From positions 1 to 46,665 of the forward strand of contig JACRBX010000071.1 of NCBI GenBank assembly GCA_016219225.1: a stretch of DNA of 46,665 nucleotides, read 5' to 3'. Below, piece after piece: positions 1-7,982 of the stretch. The position numbers and the translations under genes are program-made. Under the pieces are notes generated by a model. It was given only the letters and a program-made list of their open reading frames with translations. It was not told the DNA's origin and did not search any database. Origin of the DNA: Deltaproteobacteria bacterium (GTDB lineage Bacteria > Desulfobacterota > RBG-13-43-22). The first letter of the stretch is position 1. Each line of letters starts with the position of its first letter.

Positions 1-2
1 GT

Positions 3-122
3 AATATCGTCAGCCACCTGGGCGGGGCTCAAAAACGCATCCAGATGCGCCAATGCGCCCTGTTTTATAAGGCCGACCCGGATTACGGTGGCCGGGTGGC
101 CGAAGGACTGGGGTTGGATTAA
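3..122 (+). CDS. Catalase, C-terminal end (partial, probably frameshifted)
   Basis: The window opens inside a coding region read in frame 3. Its 39 residues end in [19 protein letters not shown], which matches the C-terminal helical region of monofunctional haem catalases (hydrogen peroxide to water and oxygen). The upstream part lies outside the window. The frame stops at 120-122, but the next frame (122-196) continues with LAEMSHEERARAT before a TAA, which resembles the tail that follows GLGLD in many catalases. One missing T in GATTAAAAG would explain this. Either the gene has lost about 25 residues by frameshift or the base was lost in sequencing. The haem and active-site residues cannot be seen here. 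Confidence 0.8.
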   Translation, partial: NIVSHLGGAQKRIQMRQCALFYKADPDYGGRVAEGLGLD

Positions 123-330
123 AAGCCGTCCAAGGGCTGGCGGAGATGAGCCACGAAGAGCGGGCCAGGGCCACCGATCAGGGGACGTTTAAATAATTTT
201 GCCGAAGCCTAAAAACAGGAAATTGCTAAGAGAAAAGCGAGGGGTATAAGGGAGATGTCACATATTTGAACTCAGCGGACGAGTCGATTCGTGGTGAAAA
301 GTGTGTACCATCTTGAATTTTTTTGCACAC

Positions 331-948
331 TTAGCTCCATTTTTTCACCTCCCACTCCACCGGAATCCTGCCCAGCAAGGAGTCTTTGAACTGGTGGGTT
401 TGTTCGAAGTGGAGGTTGCCGTATTCGTCAATACCGCGGGTGAGGAGGTCCTGCATCAAGCCGTTCTTGATGCGCTGCTGCTTGGCAATCAACGCCCCGG
501 TCTGCTCAATCGCCCGGTCCACCGTCGAGAGGATCTCGGCAATTTTGATTTGTTCGGGTTTGGATGGCGTTGGGATCTCAATCTTGTAAAGTAAATCACG
601 CGATAGACTGGGGACGCCGGTCGCTTCATTCATTTGGCGGAAGTCTATAGACTGAAGAAAGTAGTACAACCACAGAGGAACCGCTTCAGCAAAGTCGCTT
701 AGGTAGTACGCGGTATCAATAGTCCAGAATCTGCCTATTGCAAAATAAACGCGGTCAATGGTTCCCTTTCTGCCTAAGATAATAGACTCGCCTTCGTGAA
801 GATAATCCTTCCCCAGTCGATCACTACCCCCTGTCCCGACAACCGGATAAGGACCATCTTCTGCCAAAACATTGGCCGATGATTTACCGTAATTGATCAT
901 CGCGAGTTCGCGAAGTGTTTTTGTTTCCCAACCTTCTAAAGCCTTCAT
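331..948 (-). CDS. hsdS: Type I restriction-modification specificity subunit HsdS, truncated in the second target-recognition domain
   Basis: HsdS gives type I restriction enzymes their DNA specificity through two target-recognition domains (TRDs) separated by conserved helices. This 205-residue product has one TRD (about residues 8-125), the conserved helical region (about 128-175, with PEQIKIAEILSTVDRAIEQT) and the opening of TRD2 (IPVEWEVKK). An in-frame TAA then ends it. The same frame continues past the stop (332 down to about 253) with CKKIQDGTHFSPR and EFKYVTS, the typical start of a TRD2, before similarity is lost near the catalase end. A normal HsdS is about 400 residues, so this one is half-size and probably inactive as a full specificity subunit. 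No hsdR is visible and the hsdM upstream is also broken. Confidence 0.85.
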   Translation of the reverse strand: MKALEGWETKTLRELAMINYGKSSANVLAEDGPYPVVGTGGSDRLGKDYLHEGESIILGRKGTIDRVYFAIGRFWTIDTAYYLSDFAEAVPLWLYYFLQSIDFRQMNEATGVPSLSRDLLYKIEIPTPSKPEQIKIAEILSTVDRAIEQTGALIAKQQRIKNGLMQDLLTRGIDEYGNLHFEQTHQFKDSLLGRIPVEWEVKKWS

Positions 949-957
949 TTCACCCCT

Positions 958-1272
958 CTAACCTTCCTCTTTTTCATCCCACATGTCACGATAGGCATAA
1001 ACATACGAAGCAGTTGCCTCCGGGTCAATTTTGAAGTAATAACGGCAGAGCTTTTTGTATAAACACAACATCGCAGAATCAAAACAAAAATCGAGCATGC
1101 CGTCAAGCAAGTGTTCGATACGTTGGGGATCACGGCTTTGAGCCTTCAGGAGGGCTTCAACTTCAAAAGTATATTGCTGTTCAGCTTGACGCGCAAGTTG
1201 ATTGCGTATCTTTGCAAGTTCGCCTATCGACTTGACAAGGTCATTTGCTTGCTGGTTTTTCTTACTTTTCAC
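958..1272 (-). CDS. Small conserved-looking protein between AlbA_2 regulator and hsdS
   Basis: This 104-residue soluble protein has a predicted helical N-terminus (residues 1-45, charged and Gln-rich) and a C-terminal part with LLDGMLDFCFDSAMLCLYKK and an acidic end. The GTG start at 1272 overlaps the upstream 70-residue ORF by 11 bases, and hsdS starts about 10 bases beyond its stop, so the genes look translationally linked. I recall similar small proteins beside hsdS and AlbA_2 genes, but I know of no assigned function. A role accessory to the restriction locus is inference from position only. There is no membrane segment or metal motif. Confidence 0.6.
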   Translation of the reverse strand: MKSKKNQQANDLVKSIGELAKIRNQLARQAEQQYTFEVEALLKAQSRDPQRIEHLLDGMLDFCFDSAMLCLYKKLCRYYFKIDPEATASYVYAYRDMWDEKEEG

Positions 1273-1474
1273 CGCCCTTCGCCTCCTTCAATAGTTTCGC
1301 GATTCGCGGCCTCTTTGGGTGAGCCGGTATTTTCTGTTTGCTGCTTGTCGGTTTGCCGGGCATGGCGATCATCAGGAGCCTTTGTACTACCCCGGTGACT
1401 TCCCCGGCAACTGCCCCGGTAAGTTGGCCGCCGATGGCCCAGGAGAATCCGTCTCTCATCCCTTCACCTCCCAA
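1262..1474 (-). CDS. Short ORF resembling an internally deleted TGQV-type winged-helix tail
   Basis: This 70-residue ORF starts with repeats of the TGxVxGxVTG type (GQLTGAVAGEVTGVVQRLL) and then passes to PGKPTSSKQK. In Fic- and AlbA_2-type proteins, a similar repeat leads into a winged-helix segment of about 40 residues that ends in PDKPTSSKQKY. The intact order can be seen in the fragment at 45085-45414. Here the winged helix is missing between the two ends, so this is best read as a remnant. It overlaps the end of the 437-residue regulator (start 1474, regulator stop 1456) and may once have been part of that or a neighbouring gene. It may not be expressed as a functional protein. Confidence 0.45.
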   Translation of the reverse strand: MGGEGMRDGFSWAIGGQLTGAVAGEVTGVVQRLLMIAMPGKPTSSKQKIPAHPKRPRIAKLLKEAKGGEK

Positions 1475-2769
1475 CGCCCAGCCTTCTTTCCGCCTTTTCG
1501 CTGTAAGATGCCCTTAGCCTTCAGTTTCTTGATGTGATAGCGTACGCCTATTTCGGACAGATTCAATTGCCCTGCCATCTCTTTTTGCGTAATAGATGGA
1601 TTGGCTGTTATCAGTTTAATGATGGCTTTTTCCGTAACGAAGAGGTCCTTATCGATAGTTTTATCGATAGTTTTATCGATAGTCTCAAACGACTCGGCAT
1701 AAGAAGGCCTGAAAAAGGCGGCAATAAAGATTTGTGCTACTTCGCTGAATTTTACGGTCGGTTCCTCGGCAAGAATGAGACGCATGCCCCGTCCCCAGGT
1801 CTCGACCATCTGGATACGGCGCAGCAAATCGGCGATGAGCGGATTCCGTCGTCTGGAGACATTGCCTTTGCGTATCCTGGCGATGGTCAACCCGCCATAA
1901 AGCTCACCGGGATTACGGATTTCAACGCGGTTTTTAAAAATGGCTATCTGTACATAGTCCGGGTCGCGATAATCGCGATGACAGAAGGCGTTGATAATCG
2001 CCTCACGCATGGCCGCTACCGATATCTCAGGCACATCCACACGGTAGAGGCCGTCCAGCCTCATGCCGATGTGAATGTTTTTGAGAATGTATTTTTGCGC
2101 TTCTTCGATAAGCTCCAGAATATCGCCAGTGAAATCGTGTCGGTCAATTATGGTCGCGCTGTCGGTGGTGGCAAAAACGGCACAGCGCAATTGCAATATT
2201 GGCTTTTTGGAGAAAAAGATGGAAGCGGCATTGAGCAATTGTCCATCCTGCATAAGCCCCAGTTTTTCCAGTACATTGGTGGTTTTGTCCCAGACCAGAC
2301 CAGCGCGTTTCACGAAGTCTCTTATTTTTCGTTCATTGAGTTCCTTGATTGAGGTTTTACAGGGCTCGGTATCCCAGCGGATAACCTCACGGTTTCTGGC
2401 GAGGATCAGGCGTTCAAGCTCTTTGGCACTCATCTGCCGGTCTTCATCGGCCACCCGCATATAAGCCCGGCCATAGGCAAAATAAGGCCTTTCTTTTCCA
2501 TCAAAAGCAACTTTGATACAGGGCTTACCCGTAAGCGACTCCTGCGTAATCTGTGGAAAAATCTTCGGCTCAATGTGGGCGGCTATGGCCTGTGAAAGAT
2601 CGCGCAGTGTCTTTTCCGTCACCTGCAAGCCAACTGCAACCCCGGTATTCTTTAAACCAAACCACAGTTCGCCCTTGCCGTGTTTGTTAAGGATGGCGGC
2701 GACGGAGATCAGCCCATCTTTCAGTTCAGCCAAGCTCCTTTTCAATTCAACGGCTTCACTTTCTTTCAT
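1456..2769 (-). CDS. AlbA_2 / divergent AAA-4 domain transcriptional regulator (RecG-like C-terminal family)
   Basis: The 437-residue product has the AlbA_2 (Schlafen-like) DNA-binding domain at about residues 1-115 (EAVELKRSLAELKDG, RPYFAYGRAYMRVADEDRQM). A middle domain with MREAIINAFCHRDY and RNPGELYGGLT follows (about 230-345, ATPase-like HATPase_c_4), then a C-terminal winged helix (about 370-435, ITQKEMAGQLNLSEIGVRYHI). Between the last two is TIDK repeated three times, encoded by a tandem 12-bp repeat at about 1658-1682. Such genes commonly lie inside type I restriction operons, here between hsdM and hsdS. Its start overlaps the hsdM remnant by 14 bases. It appears full length, unlike its neighbours. 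A regulatory role is likely; its target is unknown. Confidence 0.8.
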   Translation of the reverse strand: MKESEAVELKRSLAELKDGLISVAAILNKHGKGELWFGLKNTGVAVGLQVTEKTLRDLSQAIAAHIEPKIFPQITQESLTGKPCIKVAFDGKERPYFAYGRAYMRVADEDRQMSAKELERLILARNREVIRWDTEPCKTSIKELNERKIRDFVKRAGLVWDKTTNVLEKLGLMQDGQLLNAASIFFSKKPILQLRCAVFATTDSATIIDRHDFTGDILELIEEAQKYILKNIHIGMRLDGLYRVDVPEISVAAMREAIINAFCHRDYRDPDYVQIAIFKNRVEIRNPGELYGGLTIARIRKGNVSRRRNPLIADLLRRIQMVETWGRGMRLILAEEPTVKFSEVAQIFIAAFFRPSYAESFETIDKTIDKTIDKDLFVTEKAIIKLITANPSITQKEMAGQLNLSEIGVRYHIKKLKAKGILQRKGGKKAGRWEVKG

Positions 2770-3478
2770 TGCTAACCTTTAGTTCCCCCTTACCTTTGGC
2801 ACTTCCGCCAAGATAACCCAGGGCTTCGAGAAAGCCGTTCAGTTTCTCGATAGTTTCGGTTCGTTGGCTTTCCAATTCACCGCTGGAAACAGCATATTTG
2901 TCCCAGAGGTTTTCCACCACCGCGACGAGGCCGCGCTTTTCGGCATTCAGATAGCGGCTCAGCTCGTTGCGGGCAAGGTCGTAGAGCTTTTTCAGGATGC
3001 CCGCGCTGTCGGCAAAAAACTTGATCAGGTATTCGTAGGCCGCACCAAGCAGGTCGGGGAATTCGAAATTGTCATTGACCAGCACGAACTGGGGTTGATT
3101 GAAATGGTCCAGAAGGTCCTTCCACTTCTGATCCGGGATCTTGGTCTTCCCTTTGACGGCGTTAAAATCAATATTGTTCTTGAGCACCCCGGCCAGGGCG
3201 TCGTTTTCCTCTTCCACGGCGGCAATGGCTTTGTTGAGCATATTACCGATGTCGAACTTAAGATCCTTGAGGGCCGGGACCTGATCGCCGTTTTGATCGA
3301 CCCATGGTTCGTGCCAACGGGCGCGTAAGGGGACGAAGAAAGTTTCACCGTAGGAGGTCTTATCCTCTAACAGTTCCTTGATGAGATCCGGCTGATCCTT
3401 GAGATGGGCAAAGTCTGTCTTCCGAAGTTGCTCGCGCTTCCGGTCAAACTCATCGGAGAGGCGTTTGAGAAACAACAT
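2756..3478 (-). CDS. hsdM: HsdM remnant: type I DNA methyltransferase lacking its catalytic core
   Basis: HsdM normally methylates adenine and is 480-800 residues long. Here only 240 residues remain. The N-terminal part (LFLKRLSDEFDRKREQLRK to DLLGAAYEYLIKFFADSAG, about residues 2-160) matches the HsdM N-terminal domain. The next residues (ILKKLYDLARNELSRYL and beyond) match the extreme C-terminus. The SAM-binding motif and the NPPF/NPPY catalytic motif that belong between them are absent, so an in-frame internal deletion is the simplest reading. Upstream of the ATG the frame stays open to 3530 and reads RKEFIFG, still HsdM-like, so the true start is lost too. The product cannot methylate DNA. 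Confidence 0.85.
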   Translation of the reverse strand: MLFLKRLSDEFDRKREQLRKTDFAHLKDQPDLIKELLEDKTSYGETFFVPLRARWHEPWVDQNGDQVPALKDLKFDIGNMLNKAIAAVEEENDALAGVLKNNIDFNAVKGKTKIPDQKWKDLLDHFNQPQFVLVNDNFEFPDLLGAAYEYLIKFFADSAGILKKLYDLARNELSRYLNAEKRGLVAVVENLWDKYAVSSGELESQRTETIEKLNGFLEALGYLGGSAKGKGELKVSNERK

Positions 3479-3718
3479 GCCGAAGATAAATTCCTTCCTG
3501 GAGCAAACGGCGAAATGAGATTGTATTTGTCAGACTGATCGAATTATTATAAGCGCTTGAAATTATAGAGCAGATTATAAAATGAGCGGGGATAAATAGT
3601 CAAGAAGAGATATCAGCTTGATTAGCCCAGCAATTTGGACAATTTGACAAATTAAAATAATAAATTAGTACGGTGTCCCTGGCATTCCTGCGGATGGGCC
3701 TTCATTTATAGTGAGCGG

Positions 3719-4453
3719 CTAAAAGGAAGGGGGGGATTTCTTTTTCCGGAAGGTTTTTTCCATCTTGATCAGGATCTTCCCGAATTCAACCGCGTGTTTT
3801 TTCATGGCCAGGGCGGCCTTATTGGGATTACCGGACAGAACCGCCTCAACAATCGAGCGGTGCATCCCGGCCGGGTGGATAAATGGAAAATCCGGTTCGG
3901 CTGCCAGAATAACCCTCAAGGTCAACTCTACAAAAGAGCGGATCATGGCCTCAAAAAATCGATTGCCGCCCATTTCCGCCAGGATGTAATGGACCGCTGT
4001 TTTCCGTTCCATGTCCTCCTTGAGGGAGGTTACCGGCTGCTCTTCGGCCTCCAGGGCCTCCTGGAGCCGTTGGGCGTATTTTGGAGTAATTTTAGTGGCC
4101 GCCAGCCGGGCCACCTCGGGTTCGATGAGCAGCCTGACCTGGTACATCTCAGGGACTGAAATCTTTTCCGACCGGAAGAGATCGACAAAGGCGTTGGCCA
4201 AATGCTGGAAAGTGAGATCGGTAACAAAAGCCCCTCCGGTCGCCCCCTGGCGGGTCACCACAAAACCCGAGTTCTCCAAAGAACGGAGGGCTTCCCGAAT
4301 GGCCACCCGACTGACCTGAAAGGCTTCGGCCAGATCCCTTTCGGAAGGCAGGCGATCGCCCGCCAGGAAATGGCCGACCATGATGGACTCTTTGAGTTGT
4401 CCGGCCACCTCTTCGGAAACACGCATCTGTTTTATCGGCTTAAATTTCGGCAT
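3719..4453 (-). CDS. GntR/FadR-family transcriptional regulator
   Basis: The 244-residue protein has an N-terminal winged helix-turn-helix (about 10-75) with the GntR signature DRLPSERDLAEAFQVSR followed by VAIREALRSLENSGFV. An all-helical FCD effector domain occupies about 95-225 (LIEPEVARLA, HRSIVEAVLSGNP). FadR-subfamily members usually repress catabolic or uptake genes until a small carboxylate or acyl ligand binds. The gene is divergent from the corrinoid/methyltransferase/acyl-CoA ligase/TRAP run starting at 4823, with 369 bases between them, so that run is the most likely target. It ends in a lysine-rich tail. The ligand cannot be read from sequence. Confidence 0.9.
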   Translation of the reverse strand: MPKFKPIKQMRVSEEVAGQLKESIMVGHFLAGDRLPSERDLAEAFQVSRVAIREALRSLENSGFVVTRQGATGGAFVTDLTFQHLANAFVDLFRSEKISVPEMYQVRLLIEPEVARLAATKITPKYAQRLQEALEAEEQPVTSLKEDMERKTAVHYILAEMGGNRFFEAMIRSFVELTLRVILAAEPDFPFIHPAGMHRSIVEAVLSGNPNKAALAMKKHAVEFGKILIKMEKTFRKKKSPPSF

Positions 4454-4822
4454 AGCGACCCCCTGATTGAACGCAGGATAGAAAATAATAAAATTTTTTT
4501 CAACAAAATATTTTTATTGACATAATTTTTTAATTCAATTAATCATTATACCAATGAATAAATAAACCAATTTAGGGTCGCGCTTTTCCCCAAGATATTT
4601 TCTCTATTAATATTCGTGGTTTTCTGTTGCTCACGCGTCAGCCCTAATCCGACCGCCCTGGCACGGGTCAGGGACCATTTTTCAGGCAGGCGACAACATA
4701 ATGGATAGAGTGAACCATCTCGTTTCCTATTTTTTTCAGTGCCCTGGCTTATCCGATGCGATCGACCCTGCCCCCCCACGCGGCCAATCTACCATTCAAG
4801 ATTTATGGAAAGGAGAACCCTC
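4454..4822. other. Divergent intergenic region between GntR regulator and corrinoid operon
   Basis: These 369 bases hold no convincing gene. The first 100 bases are very AT-rich and contain the candidate promoter described separately (4517-4545). The rest is more GC-rich and shows no strong hairpin or recognisable cobalamin riboswitch. A ribosome binding site (AAAGGAGA) precedes the ATG at 4823. Confidence 0.5.
4517..4545 (+). promoter_or_regulatory. Candidate promoter and operator for the corrinoid operon
   Basis: TTGACA at 4517-4522 is followed after 17 bases by TAATCA at 4540-4545. The spacer contains the near-perfect palindrome TTAATTCAATTAA (4530-4542), a plausible binding site for the divergent GntR regulator. 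The assignment is inferred from position and symmetry; the -10 match is weak and the leader would be long (about 270 bases). Confidence 0.35.
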
Positions 4823-5449
4823 ATGAACGAAAAATTAATCGACCTGATGGCCGACCTGAAGGAAGAGGAGACCTATGCCCAGGTCGAAGCACTGATCAAC
4901 AGCGGAACCGATCCCCTGGAAATCCTGGCCCAGGCCCGCTCGGCCATGGAGATTGTGGGAAAGCGCTTTGAGATCGAAGAATACTTTATCCCTGACCTGG
5001 TCCTGGCCGGTGAGATCCTCAAAGCCATCTCGGAGAAAGTCAAGCCTTTGATTAAAAAAGGGGAGGCCCCTCAAAAAAAGGGCAAGGTCTTGATCGGCAC
5101 CGTGGCCGGTGACATCCATGACATCGGCAAGGACATCGTCACCTTCATGCTGGATGTCAACGGCTATGACGTTCTGGACCTGGGGATCAACGTGCCGGTC
5201 CAGGTCTTTGTGGACAAAGTAAAGGAATTTGAGCCTCAGGTAGTGGGCCTGAGCGGTTTTCTGACCCTGGCCTTCGATTCCATGGAAAAAACCGTCAAAG
5301 CCATAGAAGAAGCCGGTTGGCGGGATAAGGTGAAAATTATGATCGGCGGCGGTCAGATGGATGACGAAGTGAAGAAGTACGCTCGGGCCGACGCTTACGG
5401 GAAGGATGCCGCCGCAGCCGTCAATCTCTGTAAACAATGGATCATTTAA
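4823..5449 (+). CDS. Corrinoid (cobalamin-binding) methyl-carrier protein
   Basis: This 208-residue protein of the MtbC/MttC/MtvC type carries a methyl group on cob(I)alamin between a substrate methyltransferase and a tetrahydrofolate methyltransferase. Residues 1-85 form the helical cap domain. Residues about 88-208 form the Rossmann-like B12 domain with the DxHxxG cobalt-ligand motif (GDIHDIGKDIV, His at about 98) and later SGFLTLAF and IGGGQ segments. The ATG at 4823 was chosen because AAAGGAGA lies 6-10 bases upstream and family members start MNEKL-like; the open frame extends further up but lacks a Shine-Dalgarno. The pterin methyltransferase follows 50 bases later. A matching substrate methyltransferase (MttB or MtaB type) is not in the window. 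Confidence 0.9.
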   Translation: MNEKLIDLMADLKEEETYAQVEALINSGTDPLEILAQARSAMEIVGKRFEIEEYFIPDLVLAGEILKAISEKVKPLIKKGEAPQKKGKVLIGTVAGDIHDIGKDIVTFMLDVNGYDVLDLGINVPVQVFVDKVKEFEPQVVGLSGFLTLAFDSMEKTVKAIEEAGWRDKVKIMIGGGQMDDEVKKYARADAYGKDAAAAVNLCKQWII

Positions 5450-5499
5450 TTTCAGATTTCGGAATTCGGATTGCTGAATAAAAGCTGCAAAAAGGAAAC

Positions 5500-6357
5500 A
5501 TGGAAACACACCTATTTAGTCCTAAAGGCAACGAAGTCGTTATTGGCGATAAACGTCCGACGGTATTGATCGGGGAACGCATCAACCCCTTCGGCAAGGG
5601 CATTCTCAAGGAAGCCATGAAGGCCGGGGATATGGAGCCCATCCGTCAGGAGGCCCTGAGACAGGCGGAGGCCGGCGCCGATATCCTGATGATCAGCGTG
5701 GCGGCCTTCGGTCTGGACGAAGAAACCGTCCTCCCCCGGGTGACGGAGGCGGTCATCAAAACAGTGGATCTGCCCCTTTGCCTGGAAAGCCGCAATCCCT
5801 CGGCCCTGGATAAAGCCTTGCAATTAGGGTGCGGTAAGCCGATCGTCAGTTCGGTCACCGGAGAAGATTCTTTGCTTTCACAGATCTTGCCTCTGGTCAA
5901 GAAATATCATACGGCGGTGGTCGTCCTGGCTTCGGATGAGACCGGCATTCCCAGGGAACCCGTCAGACGGGTGGAAATCATAAAAGGTATCCTCAACCGG
6001 GCCGTAAGCCTGGGGATCGACCAGGAGGACATCCTGGTAGACTCCGTGGCAGAGTCGAGTGCGGTGAGTGATCAGGCGGTCCGGATTACCTTGGAGACCA
6101 TGGGAAAGGTGAAACAGGAATGGGGGTTTAATCAGGTCCTCGGGGCCAGTAATGTCTCCTTCGGCCTGCCCAAGAGGATGGTGACCAACGCGGTTTTTCT
6201 TTCTTTAGCCATCCAGTCGGGACTCACCTGCGCCATCGTCGATGCCGCCAGGATGAAACCCTATATTTTGGCCGCCGATCTTTTGTTAGGCCGCGATCCC
6301 AGGGCCCGCCGCTACACGGCCTATTTCCGGAAGTTGAAGAGTGTCTCTTCCCATTGA
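5500..6357 (+). CDS. Methyltetrahydrofolate:corrinoid methyltransferase family protein (DHPS-like TIM barrel)
   Basis: This 285-residue pterin-binding TIM-barrel protein would move a methyl group between the preceding corrinoid protein and tetrahydrofolate. Family landmarks are GERINPFGKG (residues 25-34), IVSSVTGE (115-122), ILVD (178-181) and ASNVSFGLPKR (216-226). The strand that normally reads LDVNVG reads LMISVA at 63-68, so the conserved Asp and Asn of the pterin pocket are missing, while the later Asn (N99 in CLESRNP), Asp181 and Asn218 are kept. Activity may therefore be altered. AAAAAGGAAAC provides a ribosome site before the ATG. It is linked to the corrinoid gene and precedes the acyl-CoA ligase by 112 bases. 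Confidence 0.85.
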   Translation: METHLFSPKGNEVVIGDKRPTVLIGERINPFGKGILKEAMKAGDMEPIRQEALRQAEAGADILMISVAAFGLDEETVLPRVTEAVIKTVDLPLCLESRNPSALDKALQLGCGKPIVSSVTGEDSLLSQILPLVKKYHTAVVVLASDETGIPREPVRRVEIIKGILNRAVSLGIDQEDILVDSVAESSAVSDQAVRITLETMGKVKQEWGFNQVLGASNVSFGLPKRMVTNAVFLSLAIQSGLTCAIVDAARMKPYILAADLLLGRDPRARRYTAYFRKLKSVSSH

Positions 6358-6469
6358 GACGGTGACCAGGCATTTAACCAATGGTCAGAGGCGGATGATT
6401 TCGCGTTTTCGAAAAGTAAGAGATGAATTCTCAAAATGGTAATTTAAGAATCTATCGGGGAGTACGGAT

Positions 6470-7960
6470 ATGAATCTTGCAAACAATCTGGAACGATCGG
6501 CCTTTTTCTTTCCGGACCGTCCGGCCGTCCGCCAAGGCCCTTTGGAGATAACCTACGGCCAACTGAACGATCAAGCCAACCGGGTAGCTGCCGGCCTCAC
6601 CAAAATGGGGGTCCAACCGGGCGACCACATTGGACTGTGTTGCCCGAATTCGGCCGACTGGATCCCATTTTATTTCGGAGTACTCAAGGTCGGGGGGGTG
6701 GCCGTCACCTTATCCGGAATGCTTATCGGCGACGAACTGGCCCTTCTGGTCAATCACTCCAAACCGAGGTTTATCTTCACCCATGAATCCAAGCTTTCGG
6801 ATCTGGAAAAATTGCGATCCTCAGCGGGGGTCGAAAAGATCATTTGTCCCGGCGGCGACCTCGATCTGCCCGGCCTGCTTAAAATGGGTTCGGGATCTTT
6901 CAAGACCCGGGACAGGGACCGCACGGACACCGCCGCCATCCTGTACACTGGCGGCACCACCGGCATCCCCAAGGGGGTCATGTTATCCCACGAATACATC
7001 AATTTTGCCAGTTCCAGTGTGGCCTTTTTCGAGCGATCCCAGGAAACGGATTGCGCCCTTTGTTTTATGCCCTTCAACCATGTCTTCGGCCAGATCCATA
7101 TCATGAATGGTACTATTTTAAGTGCCGGATGCGTGGAGGTTCAGCCGGGTTTCGACCTGGAGCGGGTCCTGGAGGTGATGGCCGCCGGACGGGTTACCAG
7201 GTTTTATGCCGTTCCTACGGTCTATATCCGCCTCCTGGCCCTGGGTGACCTGGAGAAAAGGTTAGGAAAGTTGCGCTACTGTTTTTCGGCCGCCGCCAGT
7301 CTGGCCGGGGAGATCGTTAAACAGTGGAAGGAACGCACCGGCCTGACTATTGCCGAGTCTTACGGGATGACCGAGGCCATGCCGATCACCTATAACCATT
7401 ATTACCGGCATATCGTCGGCTCCGTAGGACAACCGATTCACGGGGTAGAGGTCCAAATCCGGGATTTGGCCGGAAACCTCCTGGAGCCCGGACAGGAAGG
7501 GGAGATCTGTGTCAGGGGCCGTAATGTCATGAACGCCTACCTCAACAACCCCGAGGCGACCCGATCCGTCTTTTGGGAGGGGGATTGGTATCGGTCCGGG
7601 GATATCGGTCTGTTCGATTCCCAGGGCTACCTCTTTCTGGTGGACCGTCTCAAGGACCTGATTATCACCGGAGGGGAGAACGTTTATCCCCGCGAGGTGG
7701 AGGAGGTGCTCTATACCAGTCCGGAAGTGGAGGAGTGTGCGGTTATCGGGCTCCCCGACCGGGAATGGGGCGAACGGGTAACAGCCTTTATCGTTCCGAA
7801 AGCCGGGCTCTCGATAGTCCCTGAAACCCTGAAGACCTTTCTGAAGTCCCGGTTGTCCCCCTTTAAGATCCCCAAGGAGTATGTGGCGGTGACCGAACTT
7901 CCCAAGACGCCCACGGGCAAAATCCTGAAAAGGGAAATCCGGAAACAGTTCCTTAAATAA
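6470..7960 (+). CDS. AMP-forming acyl-CoA synthetase / acid-CoA ligase
   Basis: This 496-residue class I adenylate-forming enzyme joins a carboxylic acid to CoA through an acyl-AMP. The P-loop is YTGGTTGIPKG (about 159-169). ESYGMTEA (about 314-321) is the A5 motif, YRSGDIG the hinge-region aspartate, and PTGKILKREIRK near the C-terminus carries the catalytic lysine. Length and motifs are normal. GGGGAG lies upstream of the ATG. The gene sits between the methyl-transfer pair and a TRAP importer, so the likely substrate is the acid brought in by that importer, possibly a methoxylated or aromatic acid; this is inference. Substrate specificity cannot be read. Confidence 0.9.
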   Translation: MNLANNLERSAFFFPDRPAVRQGPLEITYGQLNDQANRVAAGLTKMGVQPGDHIGLCCPNSADWIPFYFGVLKVGGVAVTLSGMLIGDELALLVNHSKPRFIFTHESKLSDLEKLRSSAGVEKIICPGGDLDLPGLLKMGSGSFKTRDRDRTDTAAILYTGGTTGIPKGVMLSHEYINFASSSVAFFERSQETDCALCFMPFNHVFGQIHIMNGTILSAGCVEVQPGFDLERVLEVMAAGRVTRFYAVPTVYIRLLALGDLEKRLGKLRYCFSAAASLAGEIVKQWKERTGLTIAESYGMTEAMPITYNHYYRHIVGSVGQPIHGVEVQIRDLAGNLLEPGQEGEICVRGRNVMNAYLNNPEATRSVFWEGDWYRSGDIGLFDSQGYLFLVDRLKDLIITGGENVYPREVEEVLYTSPEVEECAVIGLPDREWGERVTAFIVPKAGLSIVPETLKTFLKSRLSPFKIPKEYVAVTELPKTPTGKILKREIRKQFLK

Positions 7961-7982
7961 AATAAAATATGGAGGATTAACG

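Noticed and set aside
1534-2352. 272-codon plus-strand ORF
   Set aside because: It is antisense to the AlbA_2 regulator and lacks recognisable motifs.
4454-4822. Cobalamin riboswitch upstream of the corrinoid protein
   Set aside because: No B12-box-like sequence or the expected multi-stem layout could be found.
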